Assembly (NCBI RefSeq): GCF_003473485.1
Contig: NC_053042.1
Location: 46,215,762-46,279,761 of the forward strand
Origin: Medicago truncatula
Lineage: Eukaryota > Streptophyta > Magnoliopsida > Fabales > Fabaceae
Reading direction: 5' to 3'
Length of the DNA: 64,000 nucleotides
The position numbers and the translations under genes were made by a program. A model generated the notes under the pieces. That model made no database searches, was not told the DNA's origin, and worked only from the letters and a program-made list of their open reading frames with translations. Shown here piece by piece: positions 59,768 to 64,000 of this stretch (position 1 is the stretch's first letter; the number at the start of each line of letters is the position of its first letter).

Positions 59768-60178
59768 ATGTTCATGAATCAACTGAATCAAATTAATAAT
59801 CGTCTCAACCAATGCGATACAAGAAGGGTAGACAGTGTAGAGTATTGTAGTATGTCGATCCATTCAGATAATCGTGTTCATTTCACCCTGATGAAACTCC
59901 AGAACGACGACAATGTGAAAATCATGCTATCTATATTTTGTAAGTATAGTTCGAAGAGATTGATTGAGTTAGACGCTACCTTGCTGAGATATGTTCATGT
60001 TATTCAGAAAAGTTTAATTAGGTCCATGACACGCAAAGAAATCAGGGCTTACATGTATGAATTTGATGAAGAAATTAGTTTGACTCATCCACGGTCTTGT
60101 TTGTGTTTAATTATGTTGTTGCAATTACTATTGTTGTTTTATTACTTTGTTGAATTTAAGTTGTTGAAAGTGGTTTGA
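59768..60178 (+). pseudogene. Mutator-type domain fragment, paralogue of 6694-7060
   Basis: The frame has 136 codons and contains CDTRRVDSVEY, RVHFTLMKLQNDDNVKIM and ATLLRYVHVIQKSLI. These align with DTRRVEHVRY, RVSFTWVELKNDENVKSM and VTLLRSTEDIINNLI of the ORF at 6694-7060 on the opposite strand. The C-terminus drifts into a hydrophobic run. No DDE catalytic region follows and no TIRs were found here, so it is an isolated fragment or a captured exon. It starts right after a CTGTTTAACAAAA leader. Confidence 0.5.
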
Positions 60179-60541
60179 TTGAATTAGGATGGTGTTGCTC
60201 TTGAGGTAATTAATAATCATAAAAGCCAAACTCATTCAGATTCTATAATTCAAACAAGGTAAAATGTGAAATTTGGAAGGTGTATGAAGGAATGAACGGT
60301 GGTAAAAAAAATGTCGGGAAAAGTAAAACTACATCAGCAAGTAATACGACTAAATTGAATCGGACAAGACTCCTTGAATTCTTACGTGTTTTATAACACC
60401 CCGTTACCCAAAAGCAATTAAATAACAAATATTAATCAGAGTTAAGCACCAAACGGGCATGCCACATTGCAAATTCAAAATTTCTTAAATAGAAAATAAA
60501 ACTATTTAATTCAACATGTTTAATAACTTCAAAATCATGCA

Positions 60542-60631
60542 GCGGAAAGTTTGCATTTCAATAACAACAACAACAACGGTTAAATTGCGGAAAATTTGCA
60601 TTTCAATAACAACAACAACAACGGTTAAATT
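60542..60631 (+). repeat. Tandem duplication, 2 x 45 bp
   Basis: The unit GCGGAAARTTTGCATTTC followed by ATAACAACAACAACAACGG and TTAAATT is present twice head to tail with one visible difference (AAAGTTT against AAAATTT). Confidence 0.9.
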
Positions 60632-61137
60632 CTCCAACAACATCTTAGCATTAAGTCTAATCAACAATAAGTCAACTAACAAAGGGCCACATCAACAAGT
60701 TCCAAAAATTGATACATAGGAAGGAAAACAACAATAATATAATATAATAATTCTCATCCCACGTATCAGAGCCCTAGACACGACTCTTGAGCCACCACCG
60801 ACTACTCAGGATCACCTGCAAGTTACCCATAGGAAGGGCAACATTTTCAAGCAGAAGGGGTGAGATTCACAACAATAAATATAGATATTAAAAATCTTCA
60901 ATTGAATCTAACACCCTATAACATCAAATACATCATCTTGTAAATATAAATAATTAATTCACAAGAAACAACAACATCATCGGAATCCACCCATCAAGTA
61001 TGTATTTAAATGTGCATATTCAGCAACAACATCATCATCATCAAAGCAACAACTAAGACTCATGCAAATGACATGACAACACTGCTAAGACAACACCTTA
61101 GACTCCTCAATAGATGCAATTATGCATGTGGTACCAA

Positions 61138-61202
61138 ACAGGACCGAAGCCCTCACCACTTTTGAATGGTTAAAGCATTCATCAGGACCGAAGCCCTCAC
61201 CA
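61138..61202 (+). repeat. Direct repeat CAGGACCGAAGCCCTCACCA
   Basis: CAGGACCGAAGCCCTCACCACT occurs at about 61139 and again at about 61181, within the 60393-62506 element. Confidence 0.85.
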
Positions 61203-61494
61203 CTGTTGAGCAACTAGTGCTCCAGGACATGGGTCCTCTCCGCTGTTTATGCATATGCAATGGACCTACTTGTGTATATCTACATACAACTGACCATGCA
61301 TACAAACTCCATGTGACTCCACTTAAACAACATCTATGATTCAATAAATTTTGGCATACATCACAGTCATCAGTAACAACATCCAGTAGAGGTCCAATCA
61401 TCCAGAACTATGCACAATTAAATATAACTATGCTTAAACAACAATATTCCATCACAACCATTCATGCAAGCAAAACAGCACTCAAAACTGCACA

Positions 61495-61860
61495 ACTCGC
61501 CTCGCGAGCACATCTGCTCGCTATGGCGAGTTCACAAAACCACTTGCTCGCCATGGCGAGTTCAAGGCGAACTCGAGGCGAGTGAAAAATAGGTGCTCTC
61601 GGGAAAAAATGACATTTTCTCACTCAAACCTTAATACTAAGCTCCCTATTCTTCTTTTTAACCTAAAACTTGTTCCAGTCATCATTAATATCATCTAGGT
61701 ACCTTAAACCATCCCCAAAACATTTTATAACAACTTTTCAAAAATCAAGTTTTGTCCAGGCTTGCTCGCCATGGCGAGTTGGTCTGCTCGCGAGGAGAGC
61801 GATGAAGTTGCTCACTCGCGAGGCGAAACATGAATGTTCACGAGGCGAGCGATGAACTTC
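61495..61860. repeat. Cluster of CTCGCCATGGCGAG palindromes
   Basis: The 14-bp palindrome CTCGCCATGGCGAG appears at about 61549 and 61765. Variants are CTCGCTATGGCGAG, CTCGCGAG, CTCGCGAGGCGA and CACGAGGCGAGCG. The block is far more GC-rich than the DNA around it. Confidence 0.85.
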
Positions 61861-62393
61861 TGTACGGGCAGAAAACTGGTTTTTTCCAAAAATCCCATTT
61901 TTCTTCCAATCACTCCCCAAATCAGTTTACAGATATAAATTAACTTTCTGTATGCACTTAGAACCTATTTCTAGCATCAAATTCACACTCCCAACTCCCA
62001 AAATCATCATTCCAACATAGAACCCAAAATCCCCAATTTTCACCAAAACCTGTTAAACTCAAAATCAAAAATCAATAACTACACTATTGAAGTAAACCTC
62101 ACCCTTACCTTAGAATTTGCAGAAGAAATGCACAGCAATAAAGATTCTTGGCTCTAACTTGCCCTTCTCTCCCTTTCTCCCAAAAGTTGGTTTTCACGTA
62201 AAAACTGCTTCTGACATCTATTTTCCTAACTTCCCTCTTACTTAACTCCCTTTATTTTCATTTAACTCCCCATTAATTTTAATAAATTCTATTAACTCCC
62301 CAAACACCAAAATAATTATTATTTCACACTTATTCTAATTATTATTAAAATAAACCATATAATAAAATATAGACACCACATAAATCACCAAAA

Positions 62394-62395
<2 letters not shown>

Positions 62396-62458
<63 letters not shown>
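62396..62458. repeat. AT microsatellite, about 30 units
   Basis: A pure AT run lies between CAAAAATCAT and AGACTCCACATAAATC. The phrase CACATAAATCA occurs on both sides of it. Confidence 0.97.
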
Positions 62459-62462
<4 letters not shown>

Positions 62463-62591
62463 TCCACATAAATCAAATAATTAAATATGACAATTAGGGC
62501 GTTACATGTTTTCTGGTTTAATTTCTTTGCCAAAAAGGCGAAAATGGGCACAAAGAGTTTCATAGTGATCCTTGAATTTCGTTGCCAAATT

Positions 62592-63292
62592 AGGGTGTGT
62601 TTGGTAAAAAAAAGCTATAAGCTAGCTGATAGCTGAAAAGCTAGCTTATAGCTGATGGCTGATAGCTTATAGTTGAAAAGTTAGCTGATTAAAATTAAAA
62701 GTGTTTGGTAAAATTAGCTGTTGAAGTGACTATAAATATAAAATAACATAAAAGGACATGCTTGTTTAATATCATATGTATAATTTTTATTACTTAACGC
62801 ATTTATTTTTAAATATTTAAATATATTTCAAATTATTTTCATCTCCAAAATAATAGATGTATTTATGAATTCAATCGAATTTTTTTATTTAACAATTTTT
62901 ATGATTTTTATTTAATTGCTTCACTATTTATTATAAATTTTATATAAAATTATATATTATATGAATTATGAGCAAAGTAAAAAAAAAAAAACAAAAAAGT
63001 GGACAAGAAAATTTAAAATGCCATACATGGTAAACATGGCTAGTTTAAGAAGATAGTGGATAGTTTTTTTTTATTATAATAAAATAAAATATAATTAAGA
63101 AAAGGTTAAAATGGGAAGAAAGTATAAAAGCTACAAGCTATAAGCTAAAAAGCTATTTGGATTAGCTTCTTAAAAAACGCTATAAGCTAGTGAGAAAAGC
63201 TTTTTACCAAACACATCTCATTTTATCAAAGCAAGCTTATAAGCTAGTCCAACAAGCTATAAACTAGCTTTTTTGTATTACCAAACAGAGCC
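62592..63292. mobile_element. 701-bp hAT-like nonautonomous element
   Basis: The ends are GGGTGTGTTTGGTAA and TTACCAAACAGAGCC. The subterminal GCTAGCTTATAGCTGATGGC repeats match the PAL-intron copy at 48359-49225, and both share ATAAAAGGACAT after the left zone. No ORF was found. Confidence 0.75.
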
Positions 63293-64000
63293 TTAGTTGA
63301 TTCACCATGGTTTGCTGAATTATCAACTACCATTCAAACCTTATTAGTCAAAAAATAAGGTGCATCGACGCTTTGAAGATATTGAGAGAAGAAAATTCAT
63401 TTGTTTTTGCATCTTACTAAAAATAAGCATCACATGACAAAACTTGTACGTATCCTCATATTGTTTGATATTTTAATCTTTTCAAAATTATTGCATGATC
63501 AATTATTTAACAAAAATCAAATTGATCTTAAGTATTTTTCAATAATCTAGTGTAGTTGAAAAACTATTATAAGTATTTTCATTATGATTTGAATTAGTGG
63601 TTGGATCATCCACTTTGAGTGCTTATGGATTGTTAATCTTAGCCATGGTTGTTAATCTAGTTTTCGGGTATTTAGGTTCGTTTTTTAGACTAGTTGCAAT
63701 TCGTTTTCAATGCATGCCTTGTGTTTTGAAAATTGTTGTTAATAAAATTCTTTGATTATAAAATTATCATAGAGCTTATTTTAAAATCATTACGTATCAT
63801 TCTTACTTGACGGATTCTTTACAACTAATTGTCAAATGCATTTATTCTAATGATTTCCGTAATACACCAAAAAGGAAAGAACAAATGCATGTTTACGATT
63901 GCATTCCTCACACGTACTGTGTAATGTGAGTAGAAAGTGATGTCCTGAAATGGATGACAGAAGGAAAAAGCTTCGCTTATATCTGTTTTGTTAAAAAGTG
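63293..64000. other. Intergenic, no gene recognised
   Basis: The last 700 bases are AT-rich with no ORF, repeat end or splice chain that can be supported. Confidence 0.5.

Larger units (their letters stand above)
60393..62506. mobile_element. 2.1-kb noncoding element, ATAACACCCC / GGGCGTTACA ends
   Basis: The left end ATAACACCCCGTTACCC and the inverse of the right end (TGTAACGCCCTAATT) are similar. TGTTTT is found on both sides (60387-60392 and 62507-62512), a possible 6-bp duplication. The inside lacks ORFs, is rich in ACAACA runs and contains GC-rich palindromes, a 45-bp tandem duplication and an AT microsatellite. I recognise the type as a repeat common in legumes but cannot name the class. 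Confidence 0.55.

Overview
This window is nuclear DNA from a flowering plant. It is AT-rich, and its genes have many introns with GT-AG (once GC-AG) junctions. Every intact protein belongs to a plant family. Repeat types common in cool-season legumes (MITEs, foldback elements beginning GGCTTAATTGCA, Mutator-like elements, long AT microsatellites) fit a papilionoid legume of the Medicago/Trifolium type. The species assignment is an inference from style, not from a search.

Layout, left to right. 0.9-4.8 kb (-): an 11-exon chloroplast-type GET3B/ArsA ATPase, rebuilt exon by exon. About 4.9-7.9 kb: a decayed Mutator-like element with long terminal inverted repeats, two convergent broken ORFs and, between them, two tandem foldbacks. 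9.0-10.7 kb (-): a two-exon DNL-type zinc-finger protein of the mitochondrial Hsp70-escort family. 12.8-14.1 kb (-): a receptor-like cytoplasmic kinase whose HRD and DFG motifs are both altered (a pseudokinase). 15.2-23.5 kb (-): a complete seven-exon ELF6-type JmjC histone demethylase with JmjN, JmjC and four C2H2 fingers. 24-27 kb: three adjacent elements, each with a 9-10 bp target duplication. 32.6 kb (+): a SAUR gene. 34.7-38.0 kb (-): two pseudogenes, a Myb/SANT-like gene and an F-box/LRR/FBD gene, each with one clear frameshift. 40.1 kb (-): a frameshifted Helitron helicase tail. 43.9-50.3 kb (-): phenylalanine ammonia-lyase with an intron of about 4.2 kb carrying two transposable elements. 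57.6-58.9 kb (-): a single-exon BAHD acyltransferase. 59.8 kb (+): a second copy of the Mutator-type domain seen at 6.7-7.1 kb. 60.4-62.5 kb: a noncoding element with GC-rich palindromes. 62.6-63.3 kb: a hAT-like element related to one inside the PAL intron.

The genes do not form an operon-like or obvious metabolic cluster. PAL is the entry step to phenylpropanoids, and the BAHD enzyme 7 kb away may use acyl-CoA thioesters, but a link between them is speculative. ELF6 is a chromatin regulator, SAUR an auxin-response gene, and GET3B and the DNL protein are organelle protein-handling factors.

The most unusual structure is the pair of tandem long foldbacks at 6121-6357 and 6366-6687. They are paralogous to each other, fold almost to the tip, and lie between two convergent ORFs inside a Mutator-like element. 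The best-supported new annotations are the exon models and the elements with precise target duplications.
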